NCBI GenBank assembly: GCA_028823995.1
Contig: JAPPFD010000030.1
Span: forward strand, 62,001-126,000
Reading direction: 5' to 3'
Source of the DNA: a bacterium
GTDB taxonomy: Bacteria > Actinomycetota > Acidimicrobiia > Spongiisociales > ZC4RG35
Length of the DNA stretch: 64,000 nt
Made by a program: the position numbers and the translations under genes
The notes under the pieces: model-generated
The model's database searches: none
Told to the model about the DNA's origin: nothing
The model's input: only the letters and a program-made list of their open reading frames with translations
Shown: piece by piece, positions 53,778 to 61,319 of the stretch
Position numbering within the stretch: the stretch's first letter is position 1
Layout of the letters: every line of letters begins with the position of its first letter

Positions 53778-54224
53778 ATGAGGGTGGCGATAGGCGCCGA
53801 CCATGCGGGATTTCCGCTGAAGCAGCATCTGACCGGCTTCCTTGCCCAGCAGGGCCACACCGTGTTCGATCTGGGCACCCACAGCGACGAACGCGTCGAC
53901 TATCCCGACTACACGCTGGCGGTCGCCCATGCAATCACGGAGGGACGGGCAGACCGGGGAATCATGATTTGCGGAAGCGGGGCGGGCGCTTCGATCGTCG
54001 CCAACAAGGTCAAGGGCATACGGGGCTCGATCGCGCACGACACCTACTCCGCCCGTCAGGCGGTGGAACACGACGACATGAACCTCCTTTGTCTGGGCAG
54101 CAGGGTGATAGGACCGGCTCTCGCCGAAGAGTTGGTCACAGCCTTCCTGGGGGCCCAACTGATCCGGGAGGAGGCTTATCTGCGCCGCCTGGCCAAGGTG
54201 AACAGCCTGGACGACCAGCGGTAG
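53778..54224 (+). CDS. rpiB: ribose-5-phosphate isomerase B
   Basis: 148 residues. It interconverts ribose-5-phosphate and ribulose-5-phosphate. The start VAIGADHAGFPLKQHL holds Asp and His of the active site, and IMICGSGAGASIVANKVKGIRGSIAHD near residue 62 holds the catalytic Cys and the anion hole. The motif CGSGAG differs by one residue from the common CGTGIG. AGGAGA lies 6 bp before the ATG. It is divergent from murA and convergent with the thioredoxin gene. Confidence 0.93.
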   Translation: MRVAIGADHAGFPLKQHLTGFLAQQGHTVFDLGTHSDERVDYPDYTLAVAHAITEGRADRGIMICGSGAGASIVANKVKGIRGSIAHDTYSARQAVEHDDMNLLCLGSRVIGPALAEELVTAFLGAQLIREEAYLRRLAKVNSLDDQR

Positions 54225-54237
54225 GCGCCGGCCCGGT

Positions 54238-54891
54238 TCAACCTCCGGTCTGCCCGACCAACTCCTGGAGTTCCGCCATGCTCTGGGTTGCAAGCTGCTG
54301 GAGGGTCAGAAGCCCTTCCACCCCGATGCCCGCCGCCACGCGGTACACCACCTTGCCCTCTGAGTTGACGGCCACCCAGTAGGGAAAAGCCGACAGGCCA
54401 TAGGCCGTGGACACCCGGTTGTTCAGGTCCATTACGGTGGGTGAGGTCCACCCCTCTCTCTCCAGCCAGTCGCTCGGGGGCCAGTTGGGCCGGGACCGGT
54501 TAATGGATGTCGCCACCCCGTAGAGATCCACGTCGGGATTTCCCCCCGTCTGGTTGAGCCACGCCTGTATCTGGGGGACTTCAGCCTGACAGTGCGGACA
54601 CCAGTGAGCCAGGAACACGATCACCTTGGGTCGCCCGTCAGCCGGACCGATGGTCACCGGATTGCCCTTCCAGTCGGAGCCCGTCACCGTGGGCGCATCC
54701 CATCCGAAGGCGATGTCCTGGCCGACGGGGGCATTCCCGGCCAGCACCGGGACGGGGTCCCCCTGGACGGTGACCTCCGCGGTCTCCGGATCGGATCCGG
54801 CCACCGTGAAGAACGCCACCAGCCCGGCGACCAACACCGCGACCCCCGCTCCCAGGATGATCACCAGTTTGTTTCTGCTCTTAGCCGCCAT
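54238..54891 (-). CDS. membrane-anchored TlpA-like thioredoxin (CPHC)
   Basis: 217 residues. An N-terminal membrane helix (about 9-30) and a thioredoxin domain with HWCPHCQAEVP, Cys98 and Cys101. CPHC is the DsbA active-site type, suggesting an oxidising or isomerising role outside the cell. AFPYWVAVNSEGK is the cis-Pro strand. The gene begins 11 bp before the dsbB-like gene ends, so both are made together. Partner logic is given in the dsbB entry. Confidence 0.9.
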   Translation of the reverse strand: MAAKSRNKLVIILGAGVAVLVAGLVAFFTVAGSDPETAEVTVQGDPVPVLAGNAPVGQDIAFGWDAPTVTGSDWKGNPVTIGPADGRPKVIVFLAHWCPHCQAEVPQIQAWLNQTGGNPDVDLYGVATSINRSRPNWPPSDWLEREGWTSPTVMDLNNRVSTAYGLSAFPYWVAVNSEGKVVYRVAAGIGVEGLLTLQQLATQSMAELQELVGQTGG

Positions 54892-55426
54892 CTGCTGTTT
54901 CTCCCGTGGAGACCGGCTTCCCGAAAGCCAAGAGAATAGCGACGATCAGGGCGAACACTGCTCCGGCCATAAAGGGGATGGACACGAACCCGAATTCCTC
55001 GACGTAACGCGCCGAACACGGCACTCCCATCCCGCACACGCCGGCGCCGGCATCCGGAAAGACCTGCACCAGGTAGTGATAAACACTGACCGCCAGTCCC
55101 GCCACCGCCAGAGGGAGCGCGTACCGGCGGGTACGCGAGTCGCCTCCAGAGCCCAGGATATCCACCCCGAAGATCACCACCATGGGGTACATGGTTATCC
55201 GCTGGTACCAACACAGCTCGCAGGGCTCGTAGCCGATCACCTCCGAGAACACCAGGCTCCCCGCGGTCGCGGCGGCGGCCAGGAGGAAGGCAGGCCACCT
55301 CCATGAACTGTCTAGGCCCAGACCACCCACCGCCCGCCGCACCGGGCGGAACGCCAACGCCACGGCAGCCGCCAGGGCCATCAGGACCAGAAGCGCAAGA
55401 AACCGGTTGTAGAGCTGTACAGACAT
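54881..55426 (-). CDS. DsbB/BdbC-type disulfide oxidoreductase membrane protein
   Basis: 181 residues with four to five membrane helices. The first Cys pair, YEPCELCWYQRITMYP (Cys69, Cys72), and the second, VCGMGVPCSARY (Cys131, Cys137), are those of DsbB. DsbB passes electrons from DsbA to the quinone pool; here it would re-oxidise the CPHC protein whose gene it overlaps by 11 bp. This bdbC/dsbA-like pairing is well known in Gram-positive bacteria. The quinone would be menaquinone, for which menB/menA are encoded nearby. Confidence 0.93.
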   Translation of the reverse strand: MSVQLYNRFLALLVLMALAAAVALAFRPVRRAVGGLGLDSSWRWPAFLLAAAATAGSLVFSEVIGYEPCELCWYQRITMYPMVVIFGVDILGSGGDSRTRRYALPLAVAGLAVSVYHYLVQVFPDAGAGVCGMGVPCSARYVEEFGFVSIPFMAGAVFALIVAILLAFGKPVSTGETADGG

Positions 55427-55446
55427 CTATCTCGAATGGGTGAGAG

Positions 55447-55519
55447 TAGCCCCGACGGGATTCGAACCCGCGTTACCGGCTTGAAAGGCCGGCGTCCTAG
55501 GCCGCTGGACGACGGGGCC
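55447..55519 (-). tRNA. tRNA-Glu (anticodon TTC)
   Basis: 73 nt folding as a cloverleaf. The acceptor stem GGCCCCG pairs with CGGGGCT (G1-U72 wobble), the anticodon loop is CTTTCAA with anticodon TTC, and the T-loop GGTTCGAATCC is canonical. The discriminator base is A73 and CCA is not encoded. It lies between dsbB and the DAHP synthase gene on the minus strand. Confidence 0.96.
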
Positions 55520-55588
55520 CTGCCTCGGCCATTTCCGTAGCCGACTCGGCCAAGATGCTAGCCGATCCGGGTGGTACGGGAAAGAGCT

Positions 55589-56641
55589 TTAGCTCTCGGT
55601 GCGGCGCATATCGCGTTGGGCTCGGCGGGAGCTTTCCAACACCATCTCGAACAGTCTCTCCACGTAGTCCGGATCGAGTTGGGTGAGGAGGGCCTCCTCG
55701 CGCACCACCTCCAGGAGTTCGGCCTCCCGGTCGGGCACTTTCACTGGCCAACCCTGATCGGCCTTGGCCCGGCCCACCTCCAGGCTCAACTGGCGCCTGC
55801 GGGCCAGCAGCCGGACGATCTCCCGGTCGACCAGGTCGATGCGGTCTCGGAGCCGGCTGATCCCCAACTGCACCATCAGGTCGGCGAACTCCTCCAGGTT
55901 CAACTGCCGCGGGCCCTCGGTCTTGGCCGCCTCGGGCCGGGGATGGACCTCCACTATCAGGCCGTCGGAGCCCACTCCCTGGGCGGCCAACGCCAAGGGC
56001 GGCACCCGCGTGGCGCCCCCCGAGGCGTGGCTTGGGTCCACCAGCACCGGGAGGTGGGAGATCTCCTTCAGGTGGGGGACGGCCGTGATGTCCAAAGTGT
56101 CGCGATGACCGGTCCCGAAGGTGCGGATGCCCCGCTCCACCAGGATGATCTGATCGTTCCCCTCGGCCATGAGGTACTCCACCGACCACAGGAACTCGTC
56201 GAGGGTGGCCGAGGGACCCCGGCGAATCATCACCGGCTTCCCGGAGCGACCCGCCACTCTCAACAACTCGAAGTTCTGCATCGAGCCGTGATGGATCTCC
56301 AGCAGGTCGACCAAGTGCCCCGCCTCCTCCAGTTCCCGCTCCTCCATGATCGGCATGGCAACCGGTAGACCCACCCGCTTGCCGGCCTCGGCCAGGAGCT
56401 TGGCCCCTTCGAGCCTCAGACCCCGGAAGAAGTATGGAGAGTTGGCCTGCCGGTAGGTGGCGGCTCGGAGGATAGAGGCGCCACCGTCGGCCACGGCCTC
56501 CGCCACGGTGTTGATCTGATCTTCACTCTCCACCGCGCATGGTCCGGCAATGACCGGGAAAGGATCGCGTCCGAACCTGGTGCTTCCCACCGTCACCACG
56601 GTGGGCTTCGATCGGCTTTGCTTAGTTGCTTGTCTCTCCAC
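55589..56641 (-). CDS. 3-deoxy-7-phosphoheptulonate (DAHP) synthase with C-terminal chorismate mutase
   Basis: 350 residues. Residues 1-260 are a KDOPS-like DAHP synthase (GPCAVES near 33, RAATYRQANSPYFFRG, VDPSHASGG near 203), the first step of aromatic amino acid synthesis. Residues 265-345 are an AroQ-type chorismate mutase (LRDRIDLVDREIVRLLARRRQLSLEVGRAK). C-terminal fusions of this order are best known from Bacteroidetes and are less usual in actinobacteria. The GTG at 56641 has GAGG 8 bp upstream. A leader peptide and terminator precede it. Mutase fusion usually provides feedback control. Confidence 0.93.
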   Translation of the reverse strand: MERQATKQSRSKPTVVTVGSTRFGRDPFPVIAGPCAVESEDQINTVAEAVADGGASILRAATYRQANSPYFFRGLRLEGAKLLAEAGKRVGLPVAMPIMEERELEEAGHLVDLLEIHHGSMQNFELLRVAGRSGKPVMIRRGPSATLDEFLWSVEYLMAEGNDQIILVERGIRTFGTGHRDTLDITAVPHLKEISHLPVLVDPSHASGGATRVPPLALAAQGVGSDGLIVEVHPRPEAAKTEGPRQLNLEEFADLMVQLGISRLRDRIDLVDREIVRLLARRRQLSLEVGRAKADQGWPVKVPDREAELLEVVREEALLTQLDPDYVERLFEMVLESSRRAQRDMRRTES

Positions 56642-56685
56642 TGCCTTACCTCTTTGCTGTTAGCGCTCAGGACCCGGCGCCGGGC

Positions 56686-56714
56686 AAAAGAAAACCCGGA
56701 GCCGGGCTCCGGGT
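56686..56714 (-). terminator. attenuator terminator ahead of the DAHP synthase gene
   Basis: On the minus strand ACCCGGAGC (56714-56706) pairs with GCTCCGGGT (56702-56694) with a 3-nt loop and is followed by TTTCTTTT. It would end both lgt transcripts and the leader transcript. An 8-nt stretch inside the leader peptide gene (GGCTCCGG, 56758-56751) is complementary to the 5' arm and could act as antiterminator. Confidence 0.82.
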
Positions 56715-56741
56715 CAGGCGCCTGTCGGTTGTCGGTCCGCG

Positions 56742-56804
56742 CTATGCCCTCCGGAGCCGGGGCCCGGTAAAGACGAAATAGCGAACGTATCCTTCTTCCT
56801 GCAT
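56742..56804 (-). CDS. Tyr/Phe-rich leader peptide (DAHP synthase attenuator)
   Basis: 20 residues from ATG at 56804 to TAG at 56742. The central YVRYFVF holds two Tyr and two Phe codons within seven positions (TAC, TAT, TTC, TTT), the amino acids made from the pathway controlled by the next enzyme. The second half of the coding region contains GGCTCCGG, which can pair with the 5' arm of the terminator. A ribosome stalled at the Tyr/Phe codons would leave it free, while one reaching the stop would cover it. The ATG lies 10 bp after the -10 box and has no Shine-Dalgarno sequence, so leaderless initiation is likely. Confidence 0.8.
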   Translation of the reverse strand: MQEEGYVRYFVFTGPRLRRA

Positions 56805-56814
56805 CAGGAGGGAA

Positions 56815-56844
56815 ATATTACCCGACCTCCGGGGGATGTCGCAA
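56815..56844 (-). promoter_or_regulatory. promoter of the aromatic leader
   Basis: TTGCGA (56844-56839), an 18-bp spacer and TAATAT (56820-56815) on the minus strand. The -10 hexamer begins with the TAA stop of the lgt-like gene, so the promoter lies in the 3' end of that gene. Expected start is about 56808-56807. Confidence 0.6.
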
Positions 56845-57744
56845 ATGGTCCTCGCCGGTTTGGCTCTCCTGGGGAGCAGCTATCGAACCTGCCCCCATAC
56901 TTGCATCCCCCTCGGGGGAGACCCTTGGCTGGTGGCGGCCGAACCACCAGAACAGCGCCACTCCCAGCGCCGCTCCTCCCAGAGCGCTCACCTGGTTCCA
57001 GGTGAACCCGCCCAGGGTGGCGTCGCCCATCCCGAAACGGAGAGAGTCCAGCAGGAACCTCTGCAGGCCGTACCACACCACCCAGACCGAGAAGAGCTGG
57101 CCGTACCGGAGAGGCGCTCGGCGATAGATGAGCCACAACACCGCCAATAGAATCCCCGCGCCCACCATGTCGTAGAGAGCGACATGGTGGTAGACGCCGC
57201 AGATCCCGTCCGGACCCGCCTCGGCCACCGTGCACTCCAGTCCGTTGTGCTGAGGCGCCAGGTCATAGCCAGGTCGGACTTCATATCCCCACGCGGCGGT
57301 GGTGGCTCTGCCCAGGTGCTCGACTATGGCGAGATCACCGATCCTCCCCACCACCGTCCCCATCGCCAGACCGAAGGCAGCCAGATCCAGGTAAGGCATG
57401 AGCGGAAGCCCGCCACGGCGGATCCTCCAGACCCCCACCACGATCCCTCCTAGGAATCCACCCATGATGGAGTAGTTGCCGACCACCGGGTTGAGAGCCG
57501 CCCACCCCCCTCCGTCCAACAGGGCGGCGGGCGCGGTCAGCAGGCGAGCCCCGAGAAGGCCTCCGATCAGGATCCAGACCGCCAAGGAGTGGAAACCGGC
57601 CGGATCAAAGCCTCGCCGCTCCAACACGCGGACCACCAGCCAGAAGCCCGCGAAGAAACCCACCGCCGCAAACACCCCGTGAAGAGAGAACTGCAGAGGC
57701 CCGATATCCCAGACCGGAATGGGGGGATAGGCGATGGTCGCCAT
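56818..57744 (-). CDS. Lgt-like prolipoprotein diacylglyceryl transferase family protein
   Basis: 308 residues with about seven membrane helices. Lgt transfers diacylglycerol to the lipobox Cys of lipoproteins. The family signature region reads VVGRIGDLAIVEHLGR; the usual G-R-x-G-N has Asp for Asn while Arg and Glu are kept. The HGG motif, whose His is essential in E. coli Lgt, reads IMGGFLGG. In the last conserved block YGLQRFLLDSLR the Glu is Asp. The C-terminal tail (about 275-308) is polar. It may be a divergent paralogue rather than the working Lgt, so I give no gene symbol. Lipoproteins at 17925, 20841 and 61320 need some Lgt. Confidence 0.85.
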   Translation of the reverse strand: MATIAYPPIPVWDIGPLQFSLHGVFAAVGFFAGFWLVVRVLERRGFDPAGFHSLAVWILIGGLLGARLLTAPAALLDGGGWAALNPVVGNYSIMGGFLGGIVVGVWRIRRGGLPLMPYLDLAAFGLAMGTVVGRIGDLAIVEHLGRATTAAWGYEVRPGYDLAPQHNGLECTVAEAGPDGICGVYHHVALYDMVGAGILLAVLWLIYRRAPLRYGQLFSVWVVWYGLQRFLLDSLRFGMGDATLGGFTWNQVSALGGAALGVALFWWFGRHQPRVSPEGDASMGAGSIAAPQESQTGEDHLRHPPEVG

Positions 57745-57887
57745 CAGCCGAGAAGCCTAACAGGGACCCGCGCCATCGGGTTCGTCCCGCAGGGCGGCCT
57801 CTTGAGATAACGTCGGCTAGCCTGACAAGGGAGACGCTCGATCCAGCCAGGGACGTGAAATGACCGAAACACCGAGGTACGGCTAGC

Positions 57888-58667
57888 GTGAAGAACGACT
57901 CCGCCGGGGTGGCCATTGTCACCGGGTCAGCGGGAGGCATCGGCTCGGCGGTAGCGATAACTCTCCTGGAAGACAACTCCCAAACCCGGTGCGCCGCGGT
58001 CGACCTCAAGCCCGGCCATGCTGAGTCGCTAATCGGTCGGTACGGTTCCGATCGGGTACTGGAAGTGCTTTGCGACGTCTCCCGGCCCGAGAGCGTTCGC
58101 CGGGCAATGGACGAGATCGAGAACTGGAACACACCGGTGCGGAGCCTGGTCAATTGCGCCGGGATTCAGTTGGCCGGATCCAGCGTCGGCTTTCCGCCCG
58201 AAGATTGGCAGAAGGTCCTCGACACCAACCTGTCGGGGACCTTCTACTGGTGCCAGGCCGCCGGTCGGCACATGATGGACAACCAGGGTGGAGCAATCGT
58301 CAATATTTCCTCGGTCTCTGAGTTCTTCGGCTGGCCGCTCCGGGCGCCGTATGCCGCCGCCAAGGCGGCGATCAGCGCTCTGACCAGGACACTGGCCACC
58401 GAATGGGCCCACCTGGGAATCCGGGTCAATGCGGTGGCCCCCGGCTTCATCGACACGCCTCTCGCCAGGGAGGCCATAGAGAGCGGCAGGCTCTCCAAGC
58501 CCGACGCAGACGCTCTTCACGCCCAGTTGCGCTTCGGATCCACCGCCGAACTGGCGGAGGCGATCACCTTCCTGCTTTCCCCGCGGGCAAGCTTCATCAC
58601 CGGAGAGACTCTCAAAGTGGATGGAGGACTGACTGCCAAGAAACTCGACTGGCCTCCACCGCGGTGA
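57888..58667 (+). CDS. short-chain dehydrogenase/reductase
   Basis: 259 residues. Classical SDR motifs: TGSAGGIG near residue 12, NCAG near 89, Ser in ISSVSEFF near 142, catalytic YAAAK near 155 and the PGFIDTPL segment. It ends FLLSPRASFITGETLKVDGGL, typical of 3-oxoacyl-ACP-reductase-like or sugar dehydrogenases. The GTG start at 57888 has a GAGG about 11 bp upstream. It precedes the ceramidase-like gene by about 100 bp. Confidence 0.93.
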   Translation: MKNDSAGVAIVTGSAGGIGSAVAITLLEDNSQTRCAAVDLKPGHAESLIGRYGSDRVLEVLCDVSRPESVRRAMDEIENWNTPVRSLVNCAGIQLAGSSVGFPPEDWQKVLDTNLSGTFYWCQAAGRHMMDNQGGAIVNISSVSEFFGWPLRAPYAAAKAAISALTRTLATEWAHLGIRVNAVAPGFIDTPLAREAIESGRLSKPDADALHAQLRFGSTAELAEAITFLLSPRASFITGETLKVDGGLTAKKLDWPPPR

Positions 58668-58768
58668 ACAGACGCTGCTCGGTATCCTCATTCTCATTCT
58701 CAAGGCTGGGCCATTGCGTCCCTTTGAGTAATCCAACCGATTGACAGAGGCAGCATGGGAGTAGCAGC

Positions 58769-60175
58769 ATGAGAGTAGGAGTGGGCCGCGCAGTCATCAC
58801 GCCGCCGATCGGGATTGAACACGCCGGCTGGGGAGCGCAGACTCATCATCGGGCCGAGGGCGTGCACCTGGACCTCTTCGTAACCGTGCTGGTGGTGGAG
58901 GGCGAGACCCAGACCCTCGCTATTTTGGACTACGACCTGGGGGAGGTGACGGTGGCGGATTCCGATCGCATCCGGAGTGACGTGGCCGGGGTGTTGGATA
59001 TCGATCCCAGAAATGTGAGGGTCTCTTACACCCACACCCATGCCGGACCGGTTTGGTCGGACCTTACGGGATCCCGTGCGGGCCGGGGAGGCCACGAGTT
59101 GACTGCGGGCTACCGGGAGACGGTCTGGTCGCAGACCTTGGGCGCAACCCATCAGGCCAAGGCTGCTCTTCGGCCAGCCCGGCTGGCCGCGGGGTGGGGC
59201 GAGAGCGAGATCGCGGTAAACCGCAGACTCCGGGCGCCAACCGGCGAACTGGTGGTGGGCCAGAATGTCGAGGGTTTCGCCGACCACCGCGTGCTGGTGG
59301 TGCGATTCGACGATATGGACGAGAACCCCTTGGCGGCGCTGGTTTGCTACGCGGCTCATCCGATCGTTCTGGCCTATCAGAACCGTCTGCTCAGCCCGGA
59401 CTTTCCGGGGGTGGCCAAACGGGTCGTTGAAGAACTGACCGGTGCCGCCTGCCTGTACCTGCAGGGGTGCGCGGGGAACATGATGACCATCGAGGCTCTG
59501 ACCGGCGACCTGGGCGCTGCCGAGCGGATGGGGACCATGCTGGGGGCCGAAGCCGCCAAGGTGTTCACCGGCATCCGCACCCGACCTACCAGGCGAAGAT
59601 TCGGAGGCATCGTTGAATCGGGAGCGCCGTTGGGGATCTGGGTGGACGAGCCTATTCCCGACCGCGAGCCGGTGATCAAAGTGACCGAACGGAACATCGA
59701 GATGCCCCTTCGCCCGACCGAGGACCCCGGCCAGGCAGAGAACCACGCCCAGAGCTTGTCCCGGACGTTCCTGGAGTTGGAGAAGTCAGGTGCTCCCGCA
59801 GGCCAGGTCGCGGAAGCCCGGTTCCGGGCCCGGCGCGCCATCCTCAGCGCCGCCTGGGCCAAGCTGGGCCAGGGGAGAGCCTACCTGCCCACCACGGTGC
59901 ACGGGATCAGGATTGACTCGGTAGCGCTGGTGGGTTTCCCGGGAGAACCCTTTGCGGAAATAGGAGCGCGGGTCAGGGAGTCCTCCCCATTCGAATACAC
60001 CCACATGGCGGGATATTCGAACGGCCACACTGGGTACGTTCCCACTGCAGAGGAGTTCGAGAGGGGAGGCTACGAACCGAACTGGGCAACGGCGTACACT
60101 TCGGAAGCCGCCTCCGTGCTGGAGCGCGAATCCGGCCTGCTCCTCGCCGATCTGGCGGAGGGCGACACGGAATAG
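58769..60175 (+). CDS. neutral ceramidase-like hydrolase (N-terminal domain only)
   Basis: 468 residues. The metal-binding THTHAGPVWSD near residue 91, QGCAGNMMTIE near 231 and the C-terminal GYSNGHTGYVPTAEEFERGGYEP are hallmarks of the alkaline/neutral ceramidase family. The C-terminal immunoglobulin-like domain of full ceramidases is missing. There is no signal peptide, so this may be a cytosolic amidase of another N-acyl substrate. The product is predicted by family only. It leads an operon with an oligopeptide importer, so uptake of the substrate or product is a reasonable inference. Confidence 0.88.
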   Translation: MRVGVGRAVITPPIGIEHAGWGAQTHHRAEGVHLDLFVTVLVVEGETQTLAILDYDLGEVTVADSDRIRSDVAGVLDIDPRNVRVSYTHTHAGPVWSDLTGSRAGRGGHELTAGYRETVWSQTLGATHQAKAALRPARLAAGWGESEIAVNRRLRAPTGELVVGQNVEGFADHRVLVVRFDDMDENPLAALVCYAAHPIVLAYQNRLLSPDFPGVAKRVVEELTGAACLYLQGCAGNMMTIEALTGDLGAAERMGTMLGAEAAKVFTGIRTRPTRRRFGGIVESGAPLGIWVDEPIPDREPVIKVTERNIEMPLRPTEDPGQAENHAQSLSRTFLELEKSGAPAGQVAEARFRARRAILSAAWAKLGQGRAYLPTTVHGIRIDSVALVGFPGEPFAEIGARVRESSPFEYTHMAGYSNGHTGYVPTAEEFERGGYEPNWATAYTSEAASVLERESGLLLADLAEGDTE

Positions 60176-60178
60176 CCG

Positions 60179-61195
60179 GTGTCCGAGCCAATGTCCGCCC
60201 CTCACCCTTCATCTCGAGACCCGGCGCCCCTTCTTGAGGTTCGCAATCTTTCAATCTCCTTCGAGACTCACTCCGGGGTGCTCCCCGCCATCGAAGACGT
60301 CAGCTTTGCCCTTCACCCCGGCGACATCCTGGGAGTGGTGGGGGAATCCGGATCCGGAAAGACAGTGACGGTCTCCTCCCTGGTCGGGCTCCTTCCCGAC
60401 AACGCCCGGATCGACGGAGGCCGGGTCCTCTATAGGGGCCAGGACTTGCTGACGCTGTCGGATGAGGAGTTGGAGGGAGTCCGGGGCAAGGAAATCGCCA
60501 TGGTGTTCCAGGACCCCATGACCTCATTGAATCCGGTGATGCGGGTGGGACGCCAGATCGCCGAGGCTCTCAGAATCCACGGCTATTCCCGCTCCGACGC
60601 TCGGGAGAGGGCCATCGAACTGCTGGACCTGGTGGACATCCCCAATCCCCGCCAGCGCTACCGGCAGTTCCCCCACGAGTTGTCGGGAGGCATGAGGCAG
60701 CGGGTGGTCATCGCCGTGGCGATCGCCAACCAGCCCTCCGTCCTGATCGCCGACGAACCCACCACCGCCTTGGACGTCACCATTCAGGCTCAGGTTCTGG
60801 AGGTACTGGCCGCCGGCTGTGGAGCAGCCGGCGCCTCGATGATCCTGGTCACCCACGATCTGGGAGTCATCGCCGAAGTGGCGGACAGGGTAGCCGTCAT
60901 GTATGGAGGAAGGATTGTGGAGACTGGAACAGTAGAGACCATCTTCCACCGGCCTCGCCATCCCTACACCATCGGACTGTTCACCAGCCTTCCCAGGCTG
61001 GACACGGAACTGGAACACCTGCAGCCGATCCCCGGAGTCCCGCCAACTCTGGCCGCACGACCCACCGGATGCGCCTTCCACACCCGGTGCGCCTTGTCAG
61101 GAGGACGCCAACCGTGCCGCGACCAGGTTCCGGAGTTGACTTCATTGGGCGGCGGCCAAAGCGGCGCCTGTCATTACCTGGCCGAGACCGGCTAA
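60179..61195 (+). CDS. oligopeptide/dipeptide ABC importer ATPase (DppD/OppD type)
   Basis: 338 residues. Walker [22 protein letters not shown] near residue 54, [16 protein letters not shown], Walker [12 protein letters not shown] and H-loop [14 protein letters not shown]. The C-terminal oligopeptide-ABC tail has the typical Cys pattern GCAFHTRC...PCRD. The gene starts 3 bp after the ceramidase-like gene (GTG at 60179; the ATG at 60191 is also possible). The second ATPase subunit (DppF/OppF) is not in the window. It is co-directional with the binding protein and permease. Confidence 0.94.
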   Translation: MSEPMSAPHPSSRDPAPLLEVRNLSISFETHSGVLPAIEDVSFALHPGDILGVVGESGSGKTVTVSSLVGLLPDNARIDGGRVLYRGQDLLTLSDEELEGVRGKEIAMVFQDPMTSLNPVMRVGRQIAEALRIHGYSRSDARERAIELLDLVDIPNPRQRYRQFPHELSGGMRQRVVIAVAIANQPSVLIADEPTTALDVTIQAQVLEVLAAGCGAAGASMILVTHDLGVIAEVADRVAVMYGGRIVETGTVETIFHRPRHPYTIGLFTSLPRLDTELEHLQPIPGVPPTLAARPTGCAFHTRCALSGGRQPCRDQVPELTSLGGGQSGACHYLAETG

Positions 61196-61219
61196 GGACA
61201 CTCCCGAGGCAAACTCAAT

Positions 61220-61234
61220 CAGAACCTGGTTCTG
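61220..61234 (+). promoter_or_regulatory. 15-bp palindromic operator-like site
   Basis: CAGAACC-T-GGTTCTG is a perfect inverted repeat around one central base. It lies directly upstream of the -35 hexamer of the binding-protein promoter, so a regulator bound there could block or recruit RNA polymerase. No regulator gene is adjacent. Confidence 0.5.
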
Positions 61235-61235
61235 G

Positions 61236-61264
61236 TTGTCCGACCATGGATGTTGATGTATCTT
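61236..61264 (+). promoter_or_regulatory. promoter of the substrate-binding protein gene
   Basis: TTGTCC (61236-61241), a 17-bp spacer and TATCTT (61259-61264), each 4/6 to consensus. Transcription would start about 61271 and a good AAAGGAGAGG lies before the ATG at 61320. It would allow the binding protein to be made in excess of the upstream ATPase. Confidence 0.5.
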
Positions 61265-61319
61265 GAGAGAAATAATTCGGGGGACTCAAGCTGTGCGTCC
61301 CCAATAAAAGGAGAGGAAA

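Noticed and set aside
53778-54224. Altered active site in RpiB (CGSGAG)
   Set aside because: The catalytic Cys and loop glycines are intact, so the change is within family variation.
55447-55519. tRNA as an integration site for a mobile element
   Set aside because: No integrase, no direct repeat of the tRNA end found nearby, and flanking genes are housekeeping.
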